Shown: positions 34,635 through 44,502, numbered from the stretch's first letter. The stretch: 64,000 nt of DNA from Muricauda sp. MAR_2010_75 (GCF_000745185.1 NZ_JQNJ01000001.1:2379501-2443500), one strand, 5' to 3'. A program made the numbers and translations. The notes: generated by a model not told the origin, from the sequence alone.

Positions 34635-35276
34635 CTAATTGTCATAAGGGTCCATAATCCCCATAGGTTGATGTCCTTCTTCCTTTATTAATTGACTTTT
34701 GTTGAAACTCCCATTAAATTCATTCGAATAAATATTTGGCTCGTCATACAATGTTGAAGTATTATCGACTAACAATTGAAACCGAAATTTGGCTTGAATT
34801 TCCCCCCTGATACAAGGGGCCTCCAAGTCCCAATATTCATTTGGACCAATGAAAACCGAATGATAACTGTTTCCACACCAACTGCTCGGAAGATATTCGA
34901 TGTCTTGCCATTCATTTTTATAGAAAACTTGACGCTTAAGATAGATTCTGCTGTCTTGCGCGGGAAGCTTCACAATTGAATCGGAAGTGTTGACAATGAA
35001 AACCTTGAACCCTGCCGCTTTCTCCACAAACGTAACAATGGAATCCGTTTGTACAATAACTTGGAATGCATTCGGTCTTGATATCTTTTCCATCATCGAA
35101 TTAATCGGTTTAGGGGTATTATTGTCTGCGTAGTAGCCACCCAATGCGGTTGTATCGACTTGACTTGTGCCCACATAAAAATAACCGCGTAATTTATAGC
35201 CCACATCCAAACAGGTTTGTCCAAATGATGTGTCGAGCACTCCAAAGCATAATAGGAACAGCAATAGTTTTTTCAT
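34635..35276 (-). CDS. Secreted protein of unknown function
   Basis: 213 residues, with a signal peptide (KKLLLFLLCFGVLDTSFG, cut near TSFGQ). The mature protein has predicted beta-strands, e.g. FQVIVQTDSIVTFVEKAAGF, VFIVNTSDSIVKLPAQDSR and SRIYLKRQVFYKNEWQDIEY. No repeat or catalytic motif is visible. The sequence around SVFIGPNEYWDLEAPCIRGE, FRFQLLV and YSNEFNGSFNKSQL resembles small flavobacterial secreted beta-sandwich proteins of no known role. It follows tonB by 11 bp on the same strand, so it is probably co-transcribed. Confidence 0.6.
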   Translation of the reverse strand: MKKLLLFLLCFGVLDTSFGQTCLDVGYKLRGYFYVGTSQVDTTALGGYYADNNTPKPINSMMEKISRPNAFQVIVQTDSIVTFVEKAAGFKVFIVNTSDSIVKLPAQDSRIYLKRQVFYKNEWQDIEYLPSSWCGNSYHSVFIGPNEYWDLEAPCIRGEIQAKFRFQLLVDNTSTLYDEPNIYSNEFNGSFNKSQLIKEEGHQPMGIMDPYDN

Positions 35277-35287
35277 AAGTTTTGGAT

Positions 35288-36001
35288 TTACTGTAACTTA
35301 AAAGTAATAGGAATGGAAAAAGGTACTTTTACAGGTGTTCCACGTTGCTTTCCAGGGATCATTTTGGGCAATTTGGAGATGATTCGAGCGGCTTCGGTCT
35401 CCAAAATTTCATGGGGTCCTCGCATTTTTACATCACCTATGCTACCATCCTTTTGAATGGTGAAAATTATATTGACCCTACCTTGTAAGCCCATTTCTTG
35501 GGCTGGCTCAGGGTATTGGAAGTGTTTTTGGATATGTTTCTGCATCATCTGCTGAAAACATGCTTTCTTTCCATCTTCATCGGAGATGACCTCACACCCC
35601 GGAAAAACAGGAGCGTTTTCAATGGTTATCCATGGTACTATCTCAGGTTCATCCGTCTTGGCAACTTCTATATCATCAATCGATGGGATTTCAGTATTTG
35701 GGTCTGATTCTGTTGATTTAATGGGTGTATCAATAATGTCAGGGTCATCGGGCACGATTTCAATCACTGGTGGCGTTTGGATTTTTGGTAGTGGGGTCTT
35801 CAGTTTTTGAATGGTAATGGGAGGTTCTTCTTCAGACAATACCTTAGGATCTATCTGTCCAATTTCCCATTCTGAAACTGGATAGTAGGTTTTCCATTCC
35901 AAAGCCAAATAGGCTAGGAGCAATATTACCGCCATCCCAATAAAAAAATAAAGGGAGTTGTTCCGTTTCAATTCCAGATTTGGATTTTTCTTGAGTTCCA
36001 T
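35288..36001 (-). CDS. tonB: Energy transducer TonB
   Basis: 237 residues from the ATG at 36001; a GTG seven codons upstream is less likely because flavobacterial TonB typically starts MELKKNP or MEPKKNP as here. One N-terminal membrane anchor (SLYFFIGMAVILLLAYLAL), then a Pro/Ile/Glu-rich periplasmic spacer (~45-135), and a C-terminal TonB domain with GLQGRVNIIFTIQKDGSIGDVKMRG and VPFSIPITFKLQ. Transfers proton-motive force to outer membrane transporters. No exbBD genes adjoin it. Confidence 0.9.
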   Translation of the reverse strand: MELKKNPNLELKRNNSLYFFIGMAVILLLAYLALEWKTYYPVSEWEIGQIDPKVLSEEEPPITIQKLKTPLPKIQTPPVIEIVPDDPDIIDTPIKSTESDPNTEIPSIDDIEVAKTDEPEIVPWITIENAPVFPGCEVISDEDGKKACFQQMMQKHIQKHFQYPEPAQEMGLQGRVNIIFTIQKDGSIGDVKMRGPHEILETEAARIISKLPKMIPGKQRGTPVKVPFSIPITFKLQ

Positions 36002-36123
36002 AATTTTCAAATTTTGGGCCACTTGGGCGAGTTATTATTTGAAAATTAGGTTGAAAATCAACTGAATGAAACCCACAATGAGGGAACAGCCAGTTTGGGT
36101 GAGGGAATGACCCTCAATGTATG

Positions 36124-37389
36124 TTAGTCAGTTATTGCTTGGTATACCAAAGCCCGTAATTTACCATGGTCGTCAATGTTTCGCGCCGGAATCAATTGGG
36201 TGAAATACACTACCAGCATTTCCTCTTTGGGGTCGGCCCAATAGGTGGAATGGTAGGCACCGCCCCAAGCAAATTCACCTTTGGAACCCAAAGTTCCACG
36301 AAGTCCCAAATCTTCCACTGTGGAAAAACCCAATCCAAAGCCCTGTCCTTCGTTCAGTGGAAAAGGCAGGTGGTTTGTCGTCATCAATTCCACAGTTTTT
36401 CGTGAAATAATGCGATTACCATTAAATTCTCCTTTGTTGAGCATCATTTGCAAGAATTTGGCGTAATCCATTGCCGTACTTAAAAACCCGGCACCCCCCG
36501 AGAAGCTTTTACGTGGCCCATCCACATAAGCACCTTGGCCAACCATGCCACCGGGATTGGGAGCGCGTTCCAGTCCATTTTCAGTGGTGGAATACACCGT
36601 GGCCAAACGTTCTCTTTTATCTTTTGGTAGATAGAAATGGGTATCGGTCATGCCAATGGGGTCAAGGATGTTCTTTTTAAGAAAGACATCCAAAGGTTCA
36701 CCCGAAGCCACTTCAATCAATGCCCCGAGAATATCCGTGTTATAGCCATAAACAAATTTTTCTCTGGGTTGTGACTCAAACGGAAGTTCCGCCATGCGGT
36801 TTACGGTAGCCTGAATGGGCTCGTCCCTGTCCGCAAAATACCAACCTTGGATGTTGGCTTCTTCCCACAGGTCCTTGGCAATACCGTTGCCATAGGAAAC
36901 CCCAGAGGTATGGGTGAGCAAATCACGAATAGTTATAGGTCGTTCAGCATCAACAATGTCATAGGAACCGTCATCTTTTGCCACAGCAACCTTAGTTTTC
37001 ATAAAAGCGGGCAAATATTTTCCGACGGGGTCGGTGATGAGCAGCTTGCCCCTTTCTTGGAGAATCATTGCCCCAACACTTACAATGGCCTTGGTCTGCG
37101 AAGCAATCCGAAAGATGGAATTCTTTGCCATTGGTACATTGTTTTCCACATCATTCTTTCCAAAGGATTCAAAATAGGCGACTTTTCCTTTTCGGGCCAC
37201 AAGAACAACGGCTCCTGAAAGTTTTTCATTATCCACGTAATCCTGAAAAGTTTCGGTAAGTAGGTTCAGTCGTTCCGAAGATAGGCCGACATCTTCCGAA
37301 TTAACTTTTTCCAACTGCTGGGCAGGAAGATTGATGTAGGCCAAAAAGGCAAGTGCAAGTAGAAGTTTGTTGAAGTGTTTTGTTTTCAT
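36124..37389 (-). CDS. Serine hydrolase (class C beta-lactamase/esterase fold)
   Basis: 421 residues, with a signal peptide (LLLALAFLAYINLPAQQ). The penicillin-binding-type active site is visible: S-x-x-K in RIASQTKAIVS (~95), Y-x-N in KFVYGYNTDILGAL (~220), and a late GGAYHST block in place of KTG. Relatives are esterases, D-aminopeptidases or beta-lactamases; the exact substrate is not predictable. The next gene upstream on the same strand is the alcohol dehydrogenase (18 bp away), giving a likely two-gene unit. Confidence 0.88.
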   Translation of the reverse strand: MKTKHFNKLLLALAFLAYINLPAQQLEKVNSEDVGLSSERLNLLTETFQDYVDNEKLSGAVVLVARKGKVAYFESFGKNDVENNVPMAKNSIFRIASQTKAIVSVGAMILQERGKLLITDPVGKYLPAFMKTKVAVAKDDGSYDIVDAERPITIRDLLTHTSGVSYGNGIAKDLWEEANIQGWYFADRDEPIQATVNRMAELPFESQPREKFVYGYNTDILGALIEVASGEPLDVFLKKNILDPIGMTDTHFYLPKDKRERLATVYSTTENGLERAPNPGGMVGQGAYVDGPRKSFSGGAGFLSTAMDYAKFLQMMLNKGEFNGNRIISRKTVELMTTNHLPFPLNEGQGFGLGFSTVEDLGLRGTLGSKGEFAWGGAYHSTYWADPKEEMLVVYFTQLIPARNIDDHGKLRALVYQAITD

Positions 37390-37407
37390 GTGGTTGGGTT
37401 TATTGAT

Positions 37408-38448
37408 TTAAAATGAATTGATGACCAGTACACCTTTATTTTCAAATTTATGCATATTTGGAAGCGCAGTGATGGCATTCTCCAGAGAGATGGTTCTTTC
37501 TATCAATTTTTGTGGTTGGAGTTTCCCCAGTTGAATCATTTTTAGCATTTCTGGGTATTTAAAAGCTTGCATGCCATGGCTTCCGAGAATTTCCAGTTCA
37601 TTGGCGATGACCATATCCATAGGAATTTTTGGGTGTTTATGGTCTCCTGCCATTAACCCCACCTGAACATGTTTGCCCCTTTTTTTAAGATTGGCAATGG
37701 AGTTGAAGCAGGTGGTTGGATTTCCCAAGGCATCAAGCGATACATGTGCGCCACCAAAGGTCAATGCTTTTATCTCCGCAACAACATCAGCACTTTTTTG
37801 GGCATTGATGGTGTCCATGGCTCCCAATGCTTTGGCAAGGGATAAGGTATTTTCATTGATGTCAACCGCGATAACATGTGCTCCCAGCGCATTCGCAATC
37901 ATAATGGCCGAAAGTCCAACGCCACCACAACCGTGCACGGCCACATATTGTCCGCCAGTGACCTTGCCCTGTTCCACAACAGCTCGAAACGCAGTTATAA
38001 ATCGGCAGCCTAAAATAGCGGCAGTTTCATAAGTGATTTCGTCGGGAATTTTCACCAAATTGGTGTCGGCATAATCCAAGGCCACATATTCGGCAAAGGA
38101 ACCCCAGTGGGTAAAACCCGGTTGGGATTGATGGTCGCACACCTGGTGGTTGCCCGATTTGCATTCACCACAGGTGCCACAACCGCAGACAAAAGGTACG
38201 GTAACACGGTCTCCAATGTTAAAGTTCACCACATTTTTTCCGATGGCAGCCACAGTGCCCGCCAACTCGTGACCGGGAACATGGGGGAGTTTAATGTCGG
38301 GGTCATGGCCCATCCAGCCGTGCCAATCGCTTAAGCAGAGTCCCGTAGCTTCCACTTTTACCACCACACCATAATCACTGGGTGTGGGATCAGGCACGGA
38401 TTGAATGCGCAAGGCACCTTCAAAGTTTTCGTACACTAAAGCTTTCAT
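37408..38448 (-). CDS. Zinc-dependent alcohol dehydrogenase (MDR superfamily)
   Basis: 346 residues. The catalytic zinc site is seen in [12 protein letters not shown] and [12 protein letters not shown]; the structural zinc cysteines in [17 protein letters not shown]. The Rossmann motif [21 protein letters not shown] is followed by [16 protein letters not shown], whose Asp suggests NAD(H). Oxidises an alcohol or reduces an aldehyde of unknown identity. The serine hydrolase gene lies 18 bp downstream on the same strand. Confidence 0.9.
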   Translation of the reverse strand: MKALVYENFEGALRIQSVPDPTPSDYGVVVKVEATGLCLSDWHGWMGHDPDIKLPHVPGHELAGTVAAIGKNVVNFNIGDRVTVPFVCGCGTCGECKSGNHQVCDHQSQPGFTHWGSFAEYVALDYADTNLVKIPDEITYETAAILGCRFITAFRAVVEQGKVTGGQYVAVHGCGGVGLSAIMIANALGAHVIAVDINENTLSLAKALGAMDTINAQKSADVVAEIKALTFGGAHVSLDALGNPTTCFNSIANLKKRGKHVQVGLMAGDHKHPKIPMDMVIANELEILGSHGMQAFKYPEMLKMIQLGKLQPQKLIERTISLENAITALPNMHKFENKGVLVINSF

Positions 38449-38546
38449 GAATTTATCACCACTGGAAATTTAATCAGCAATTAAATATACCGATATCTAT
38501 GGAATAAAGATGGGGAAATGGTAACAGGGGAGGTTTTGGTTTGAAA

Positions 38547-39164
38547 TTACTCAAACAACCCGTGAATCTCCGCATCAATACGGTTGATCACTTTGCCCAA
38601 ATCTTCCGGTTCATCCACAAAATTGATGTCATCCACGTCAAAGATTAGCAACTTGCCCTTTTCATAAGTGTTGGCCCATGCTTCGTAGCGTTCGTTCAAC
38701 CGGCTGAGGTAGTCAATGGAGATAGAATTTTCATAATCCCGCCCCCGCTTGTGGATTTGGTTCACCAAATTGGGAATGGAACTGCGCAAATAGATCAAGA
38801 GATCTGGCGGTTGCACCAAACTTTCCATCAATTCAAACAGCCCTTTGTAATTTTCGTAATCGCGGTTGGTCATCAACCCCATGGCGTGCAGGTTGGGGGC
38901 AAAGATGTGGGCATCCTCGTAAATGGTCCGATCCTGGATCACATTCTTCCCCGTTTCCCTGATTTTTAGGATTTGGCGATAGCGGCTGTTCAAAAAGTAG
39001 ATCTGCAAGTTGAAACTCCAACGTGCCATCTGGGTATAGAAATCATCCAAATACGGATTGTCCACTACATCTTCAAAATGGGCTTCCCATTTGTAATGCT
39101 TTGCCAATAAGTTGGTCAGGGTGGTCTTTCCGGCGCCAATGTTTCCTGCTACCGCAATATGCAT
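38547..39164 (-). CDS. Deoxynucleoside kinase
   Basis: 205 residues. P-loop HIAVAGNIGAGKTTLTNLL at the N-terminus, then FEDVVDNPYLDDFYTQMARWSFNLQIYFL, an E/D-R-x type base-binding segment (VIQDRTIYEDAHIFA, with the DRS/DRT motif of dNKs), and the lid RGRDYENSISIDYLSRLNERYEAW. Phosphorylates deoxynucleosides (dA/dC/dG type) in salvage. Combined with the nucleoside transporter at 21.4 kb this supports nucleoside uptake. It is divergent from metK, with a 305-bp region between. Confidence 0.92.
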   Translation of the reverse strand: MHIAVAGNIGAGKTTLTNLLAKHYKWEAHFEDVVDNPYLDDFYTQMARWSFNLQIYFLNSRYRQILKIRETGKNVIQDRTIYEDAHIFAPNLHAMGLMTNRDYENYKGLFELMESLVQPPDLLIYLRSSIPNLVNQIHKRGRDYENSISIDYLSRLNERYEAWANTYEKGKLLIFDVDDINFVDEPEDLGKVINRIDAEIHGLFE

Positions 39165-39315
39165 AGGGTGTTAGTGTTTTTGTGGTTGGTGTTTAATGAT
39201 TAAGCTAACGAGTGTCGCAATATACAAAGTATATCCAGTCAAAGAAAAAAAACTCTTTGAAATGGAACAATGGCAATCGGGATAAAACAAAGTTTTAAAA
39301 TATGTTCCAAATATG

Positions 39316-39323
39316 TACTTTTG
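39316..39323 (+). promoter_or_regulatory. metK: -7 box upstream of metK
   Basis: TACTTTTG fits TAnnTTTG and lies ~150 bp before metK, predicting a long leader. The divergent region 39165-39469 otherwise holds a CCAAATGCTATTTGG dyad (39387-39401) and the small upstream frame described separately. Confidence 0.4.
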
Positions 39324-39367
39324 CCCTTCAAAATGAGGACAGATTTGACTGATTGCAACCTCTAAAA

Positions 39368-39460
39368 ATGCTAAAGCAGTTCGTGCCAAATGCTATTTGG
39401 TATCTCTTCAACAGGGTTTGGAACTTCTTTTTGCGGCATTGGTCAAGTTTATCCCAATAA
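39368..39460 (+). CDS. Possible 30-codon upstream ORF in the metK leader
   Basis: From ATG 39368 to TAA 39458 the leader is open for 30 codons encoding LKQFVPNAIWYLFNRVWNFF and eight more residues, rich in Trp and Phe, and ending 9 bp before metK. It could be a leader peptide or a small membrane peptide, or chance. No methionine codons follow the start, so it is not a classical methionine attenuator. Confidence 0.2.
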   Translation: MLKQFVPNAIWYLFNRVWNFFLRHWSSLSQ

Positions 39461-39469
39461 TTTAGAACG

Positions 39470-40723
39470 ATGGCATATTTGTTTACTTCAGAGTCCGTTA
39501 GTGAAGGACACCCGGATAAAATTGCGGATCAGATCAGTGATGCGCTTTTGGATAATTTTTTGGCCTTTGACCCAGATAGCAAAGTGGCTTGTGAAACCTT
39601 GGTCACCACGGGTCAAGTGGTGCTGGCGGGTGAGGTGAAGAGCCATACCTATGTGGATTTACAAAGCATTGCCCGTGATGTGATCAATCAAATTGGTTAC
39701 ACAAAAGGGGAATATAAATTCAGTGGTGATTCCTGCGGGGTGATTTCATTGATTCATGAACAATCACAAGAAATCAACCAAGGTGTAGATCGGGGCAGCA
39801 AGGAGGAACAGGGCGCAGGTGATCAGGGGATGATGTTCGGGTACGCCACTAAGGAAACCGATAACTATATGCCTTTGGCCTTGGATATTTCGCACAAAAT
39901 TCTTCAGGTGTTGGCCGAGTTGCGAAGACAAGGTGATAAAATAAGCTATTTACGTCCCGATGCCAAAGCGCAGGTCACCATAGAATATTCCGATGATAAC
40001 ATTCCGCAGCGAATTGACACTATAGTGGTATCAACACAGCATGATGAATTTGACGGTGATGATGCCATGTTGGCCAAAATCAAAAAGGATGTAATTGAAA
40101 TTTTGATTCCTGAAGTGACAAAATTGTTGCCCGAAAGCATTCAGAAACTTTTTAATGATAAGATAAAATACCATATCAATCCCACCGGAAAATTTGTAAT
40201 CGGTGGTCCTCATGGGGATACGGGTCTAACAGGTCGAAAGATTATTGTGGACACCTACGGTGGAAAAGGAGCCCACGGTGGTGGTGCTTTCAGTGGTAAA
40301 GACCCTAGCAAAGTAGACCGAAGCGCTGCCTATGCCGCACGGCATATAGCCAAAAATTTAGTGGCAGCCGGGGTCGCTGATGAGATTTTGGTGCAGGTGA
40401 GTTATGCCATTGGTGTGGTGGAACCCACGTCCCTTTTTGTAGAAACTTATGGCACATCAAATGTGGGGATGTCCGATGGTGAAATCGCGAGAAAAGCTTC
40501 CGAACTTTTTGATATGCGGCCTTTTGCCATTGAAGATCGGTTAAAGCTTCGCAATCCTATTTATTTGGAAACTGCAGCCTACGGCCATTTGGGAAAAGAA
40601 CCGCAAACGGTGACCAAGGTATTCGAATCACCCTATAATGGAAGAATCCGGAAAGAAGTGGAACTGTTCACTTGGGAAAAACTGGATATGGTGGACCAAG
40701 TGAAAGAGGCATTCGGACTTTAA
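39470..40723 (+). CDS. metK: S-adenosylmethionine synthetase
   Basis: 417 residues. Makes SAM from methionine and ATP. Landmarks: [20 protein letters not shown] (ATP/metal-binding His and Asp), [16 protein letters not shown] loop (here [30 protein letters not shown]), the signature [21 protein letters not shown] (P-loop-like), and [17 protein letters not shown]. It opens the methionine/SAM cluster, but no SAM riboswitch was recognised in its leader, unlike metY and metH, which is sensible for the enzyme that makes the ligand. Confidence 0.97.
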   Translation: MAYLFTSESVSEGHPDKIADQISDALLDNFLAFDPDSKVACETLVTTGQVVLAGEVKSHTYVDLQSIARDVINQIGYTKGEYKFSGDSCGVISLIHEQSQEINQGVDRGSKEEQGAGDQGMMFGYATKETDNYMPLALDISHKILQVLAELRRQGDKISYLRPDAKAQVTIEYSDDNIPQRIDTIVVSTQHDEFDGDDAMLAKIKKDVIEILIPEVTKLLPESIQKLFNDKIKYHINPTGKFVIGGPHGDTGLTGRKIIVDTYGGKGAHGGGAFSGKDPSKVDRSAAYAARHIAKNLVAAGVADEILVQVSYAIGVVEPTSLFVETYGTSNVGMSDGEIARKASELFDMRPFAIEDRLKLRNPIYLETAAYGHLGKEPQTVTKVFESPYNGRIRKEVELFTWEKLDMVDQVKEAFGL

Positions 40724-40769
40724 ATTATTTCACCAAATACCATACGAGACAGTTTAAAATGTAGACTAG

Positions 40770-40850
40770 CGTCAACCTGAACTTGATTCAGGTTCCCATG
40801 TCGTTTTTTTGTGTTGATATGATGAGATTCTGAAATGAATTCAGAACGAC
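40770..40850. repeat. Flavobacterial twin-hairpin REP-like repeat
   Basis: Two imperfect palindromes: AACCTGAA-N5-TTCAGGTT (40774-40794) and TTCTGAA-N5-TTCAGAA (40828-40846), separated by a T-rich GTCGTTTTTTTGTGTTGATA segment. I recognise this class of GATGAGATTCTGAAA-type repeats as common in flavobacterial intergenic regions. It follows metK and may also work as its terminator. Confidence 0.65.
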
Positions 40851-40935
40851 CCATTTCTATATCTTTAAGGTGGCTTTTTTTTGTTGGCATACTCCCCCGA
40901 ACTTTAGTAGTTTTAGACAATCAAAATTCGAAAGC

Positions 40936-42870
40936 ATGAAAACTTCAGTTCGCATCCTGTTCTTGGGTCTTTGTTTATCATTTGTTGTATTAAGTTGTAA
41001 AAAAGTCACAAAAACCGAAGTTGCGGTTGTTGACACTTACGTGGCTGACCACTATACCAAACAAGAAGTTGATATTGAGATGAGAGATGGTATAAAATTG
41101 CATACCACTATATATTCTCCAAAAGATACCTCCCAAGAATACCCCATAATCATGCAGCGTACTCCGTATAGTTCCCAGCCTTATGGCGAAGGGAATTTTA
41201 GGCCACAGATCGGTCCCAACGAAAATTTGATGAAGGAGGGCAACATCATTGTTTACCAAGATGTTCGCGGAAGATGGTTGAGTGAGGGACACTATGAAAA
41301 TATGCGGGCTTATATCCCCAACAAGACTTCGGATGATCAGGTGGACGAAAGCTCGGACACCTACGATACCATTGAATGGTTGGTGAACAATGTGGAGAAC
41401 AACAATGGCAGAGTTGGAGTTTGGGGTATTTCGTACCCTGGATTTTATGCTACCTATGCCACGGTTGATGCGCATCCAGCTTTGAAAGCAGCTTCACCAC
41501 AAGCCTGTATAGGGGATTTCTTTTTTGATGATTTTCACCATAACGGTGCCTATTTGTTGAGTTATTTTAGAGCCACCTCCCTTTTTGGCACCCCACGCCC
41601 CAATGGTGACCAGCCTATTGATACAGCTTGGTATGTGCTACCTGAACTTCCTACGGAAGACCAGTATCAGTTTTTTTTGGATGCTGGCCCGCTTAAAAAT
41701 TTGGACTATTTCTACGAATATGAAACAGCGGATACACCCAAAATGCGACCCGAGGGTGTTACCGATGACTTTTTCTGGAACGAGCTAAAAGAGCACCCCA
41801 ATTATGACGAGCTATGGCAAAGCCGTGGACTTATTCAACATTTGAAGGATGTGAAGAGCAGTGTGGCCACCATGATTGTAGGCGGATGGTTTGATGCCGA
41901 GGATTTGTACGGACCTTTGGAAACCTATAAAAACATTGAGAAATACAACGATGGAAACTACAACACCATGGTTTTTGGCCCCTGGGACCATGGACGTTGG
42001 TCTCAAAGGGATGGCCGTAGCTTAGTAGGCAACTACTATTTTGGTGACTCCATCGCTGAATTTTTCCAAGATAATATCGAGACCAAGTTCTTCAACCATT
42101 TTTTGAAAGGGGATGGCGATATGAATTCTGGTCTTCCCGAAGCCTACGTTTTTGACACTGGCAAAAAGGAATGGAAAAAATACAATACATGGCCGCCAGC
42201 AAATATGGCAAAACAGACCATGTATCTTTCCGAAAACCAAGAGTTGACCTCGGAACAAAAGGGAGTAGAAGCAATTCAATTTATAAGTGATATTAAAAAG
42301 CCGGTGCCTTATTCCGAAGATGTGAAGACGGTTTTCACCCCCAGAAAATACATGACCGACGACCAGCGTTTTGCAGCCCGTCGTTCCGATGTTTTAGTTT
42401 ATGAAACGGATGTTTTAGATGAGGATTTGACTTTGGCGGGTGATATCATGGCCCATTTAAAGGTGGCTACCACAGGTACGGCCGCGGATTGGATTGTAAA
42501 GATCATTGATGTCCATCCAGCGGATGCGGAGACCAATGAAGAGATGCAGGACCACCTCAGAATGAGCAACTATCACCTCATGGTGCGCAGCGAAGTTTTA
42601 CGAGGTCGGTTTCGGAACAGCTTTTCCAATCCAGAACCCTTTACGCCCAATCAGAAAACAGATGTGAACATCAAACTCCAAGATGTCTTCCATACTTTTA
42701 AAAAAGGGCATAAATTACAGGTTCAGGTACAAAGTACTTGGTTCCCGTTGATTGATTTGAATCCGCAGACTTATGTAGAAAATATCTTTAAGGCGGACGA
42801 ATCGGATTTTAAAACCCAGACCCATACGGTGTTTACCGATTCCAATATTGAGTTTTCGGTTTTAAAATAG
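40936..42870 (+). CDS. CocE/NonD family hydrolase (X-Pro dipeptidyl-peptidase S15-like), lipoprotein
   Basis: 644 residues from the ATG at 40936, which puts the lipoprotein signal (LFLGLCLSFVVLSC) first. Alpha/beta hydrolase domain with PIIMQRTPYSSQPYG, YQDVRGRWLSEG, and the nucleophile elbow GVWGISYPGFYATYA (Ser). MIVGGWFDAEDLYGPLETY supplies the Asp and VFGPWDHGRW the His. The last ~150 residues form the jelly-roll domain of the family (VKIIDVHPADAETN). Such enzymes cleave esters or acyl amides, or Xaa-Pro peptides. No link to methionine metabolism is apparent. Confidence 0.9.
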   Translation: MKTSVRILFLGLCLSFVVLSCKKVTKTEVAVVDTYVADHYTKQEVDIEMRDGIKLHTTIYSPKDTSQEYPIIMQRTPYSSQPYGEGNFRPQIGPNENLMKEGNIIVYQDVRGRWLSEGHYENMRAYIPNKTSDDQVDESSDTYDTIEWLVNNVENNNGRVGVWGISYPGFYATYATVDAHPALKAASPQACIGDFFFDDFHHNGAYLLSYFRATSLFGTPRPNGDQPIDTAWYVLPELPTEDQYQFFLDAGPLKNLDYFYEYETADTPKMRPEGVTDDFFWNELKEHPNYDELWQSRGLIQHLKDVKSSVATMIVGGWFDAEDLYGPLETYKNIEKYNDGNYNTMVFGPWDHGRWSQRDGRSLVGNYYFGDSIAEFFQDNIETKFFNHFLKGDGDMNSGLPEAYVFDTGKKEWKKYNTWPPANMAKQTMYLSENQELTSEQKGVEAIQFISDIKKPVPYSEDVKTVFTPRKYMTDDQRFAARRSDVLVYETDVLDEDLTLAGDIMAHLKVATTGTAADWIVKIIDVHPADAETNEEMQDHLRMSNYHLMVRSEVLRGRFRNSFSNPEPFTPNQKTDVNIKLQDVFHTFKKGHKLQVQVQSTWFPLIDLNPQTYVENIFKADESDFKTQTHTVFTDSNIEFSVLK

Positions 42871-42932
42871 TTGGAATATGGTTCTTCTGTGAATTTTTCC
42901 AAAAAGATTAGGAAAATCCATTTTTCCATCTG

Positions 42933-42940
42933 TATATTTG
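42933..42940 (+). promoter_or_regulatory. -7 box ahead of the first SAM riboswitch
   Basis: TATATTTG fits TAnnTTTG and lies 30 bp before the aptamer, so the transcript would start just upstream of it. Confidence 0.45.
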
Positions 42941-42969
42941 TCGCTCAAAGTTCAAACACGTATTGAATA

Positions 42970-43073
42970 GTTATCAAGAAAGGTGGAGGGAATAGACCCT
43001 GTGAAGCCTTAGCAACCCTTGACCCCTTGTGTCATGAAGGTGCTACATTCTATCCCATATGGGAATAGATAAC
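42970..43073 (+). ncRNA. SAM-I (S-box) riboswitch upstream of metY
   Basis: P1 is GTTATC (42970-42975) with GATAAC (43068-43073). Inside lies the S-box core: AAGAAAGGTGGAGGGAATAG, then CCCTGTGAAGCCTTAGCAAC, and AAGGTGCTACATTC with a closing hairpin TATCCCATATGGGAATA. These are the conserved P2, kink-turn, P3 and P4 parts of SAM-I. It controls metY and very likely the metX-thrA fusion and metZ downstream. Confidence 0.93.
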
Positions 43074-43122
43074 GACAATCGACATTTTTTCGATTTCACT
43101 TTCTTATAACTTTTTGATTATT

Positions 43123-43143
43123 CCTATGGGACGTGCCCACAGG
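43123..43143 (+). promoter_or_regulatory. Hairpin between SAM riboswitch and metY, possible expression platform
   Basis: CCTATGGG (43123-43130) pairs with CCCACAGG (43136-43143), followed by GTTTGACTTTTATATTTT. The T tract is weak for an intrinsic terminator; it may instead terminate conditionally. The region 42871-43191 holds no gene. Confidence 0.5.
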
Positions 43144-43191
43144 GTTTGACTTTTATATTTTATCGATGTACGAATTAAACAAACAAAAGTC

Positions 43192-44466
43192 ATGAGCGAT
43201 CAAAAATTTTCAACCAATGCCCTACATGCAGGGCACGATGTTTCTTTAAATGGAGGGACCAGAGCTGTGCCGATTTACCAGAGCACCGCCTATGTATTCA
43301 ACAATTCAGACCATGCCGCCAATCTATTTTCATTGGCCGAGTTTGGCAACATTTACACCCGAATCAACAACCCCACCAATGATATTTTGGAGCAGCGCTT
43401 GGCAGCCCTTGAAGGTGGGATTGCTTCTGTGGTCACTGCCTCAGGAACCGGAGCGATTAACACCGCATTGTTGGTATTGTTAAAAGCGGGAGACCATATC
43501 GTATCTTCCAACAGTTTGTATGGCGGGACTTACAACTTGTTCAGTGTAACCCTGCCTCGTTTGGGTATCACTACAACCTTTGTGGATCCTTCTGACCCAG
43601 CCAATTTCGCAAAAGCTGTTCAGGAAAATACCAAAGCATTTTTTGTAGAATCATTGGGAAATCCAAAATTGGATGTATTGGATTTGAAGGCCATTTCCAA
43701 AGAAGCTAAAGCGGCAAAAGTTCCATTTATTGTGGATAATACCGTGGCGTCCCCAGCATTGCTGAACCCGATTGAGCATGGGGCAAATATTGTCATTCAC
43801 TCTTTGACCAAATACATCAACGGAAATGGAACTGCCTTGGGCGGTGCCATTATCGATGCTGGGACTTTTGATTGGGCCAATGGAAAGTTCCCAGAGTTTA
43901 CTTCACCCTCTCCTGGATATCATGGATTGGTTTATCATGATGCTTTGGGGCCTGCCGCATTTATAGCAAAGGTTCGGATAGAAGGTCTGCGTGATCATGG
44001 TGCATGTTTAAGTCCGTTCAACGCGTTCCAGATCATCCAAGGATTGGAAACCTTGGAGGTGCGTATGAAAAAACACAGTGAAAATGCCCTGGACTTAGCA
44101 AAATGGCTGGAGGATAGGGATGAGGTCACTTGGGTAAATTATCCGGGATTAGAATCTAGTAAATACAAGAAATTAGCTGATGAATACTTACCTAAAGGGC
44201 AAAGTAGTATTGTTACATTTGGAGTAAAAGGAGGGTTTGAATCAGCCAAAAAGATTGCTGATGAAACCAAAATCTTCTCGCTTTTGGCCAATATTGGGGA
44301 TACCAAATCCTTGATTATCCATCCCGCAAGTACCACCCATCAACAATTGAGTGATGAAGACCAAGAGTCTACTGGGGTGACAAAGGATTTGATTCGCCTC
44401 TCGGTAGGATTAGAGGATTTATCCGATTTAAAAGCAGATTTGGAGCAGGCTTTTGCCACTATCTAA
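43192..44466 (+). CDS. metY: O-acetylhomoserine sulfhydrylase / trans-sulfuration PLP enzyme
   Basis: 424 residues. Fold-type I PLP enzyme of the Cys/Met metabolism family: TNALHAGHDVSLNGGTRAVP, QSTAYVFNNSDHAANLF, the Arg/Tyr segment YTRINNPTNDILEQRLAALE, the cofactor-binding PFIVDNTVASPALL and the Schiff-base lysine in IVIHSLTKYINGNG. Its length and the N-terminal TRAVPIYQSTAY fit the O-acetylhomoserine aminocarboxypropyltransferase (MetY) branch, which makes homocysteine from sulfide. It sits directly behind the SAM-I riboswitch and 36 bp before the fusion whose N-terminal domain would make the acylated homoserine. Confidence 0.92.
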   Translation: MSDQKFSTNALHAGHDVSLNGGTRAVPIYQSTAYVFNNSDHAANLFSLAEFGNIYTRINNPTNDILEQRLAALEGGIASVVTASGTGAINTALLVLLKAGDHIVSSNSLYGGTYNLFSVTLPRLGITTTFVDPSDPANFAKAVQENTKAFFVESLGNPKLDVLDLKAISKEAKAAKVPFIVDNTVASPALLNPIEHGANIVIHSLTKYINGNGTALGGAIIDAGTFDWANGKFPEFTSPSPGYHGLVYHDALGPAAFIAKVRIEGLRDHGACLSPFNAFQIIQGLETLEVRMKKHSENALDLAKWLEDRDEVTWVNYPGLESSKYKKLADEYLPKGQSSIVTFGVKGGFESAKKIADETKIFSLLANIGDTKSLIIHPASTTHQQLSDEDQESTGVTKDLIRLSVGLEDLSDLKADLEQAFATI

Positions 44467-44502
44467 ATGTTTTGATTAATAGATTAATGACGTAGAACAG
44501 CT

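Noticed and set aside
39390..39638. 82-codon frame overlapping the start of metK
   Set aside because: Out-of-frame shadow over the first 170 bp of metK without family support.
40720..40920. 66-codon minus-strand frame after metK
   Set aside because: It translates the twin-hairpin repeat (GRSEFISESHH type); such repeat-derived frames are not genes.
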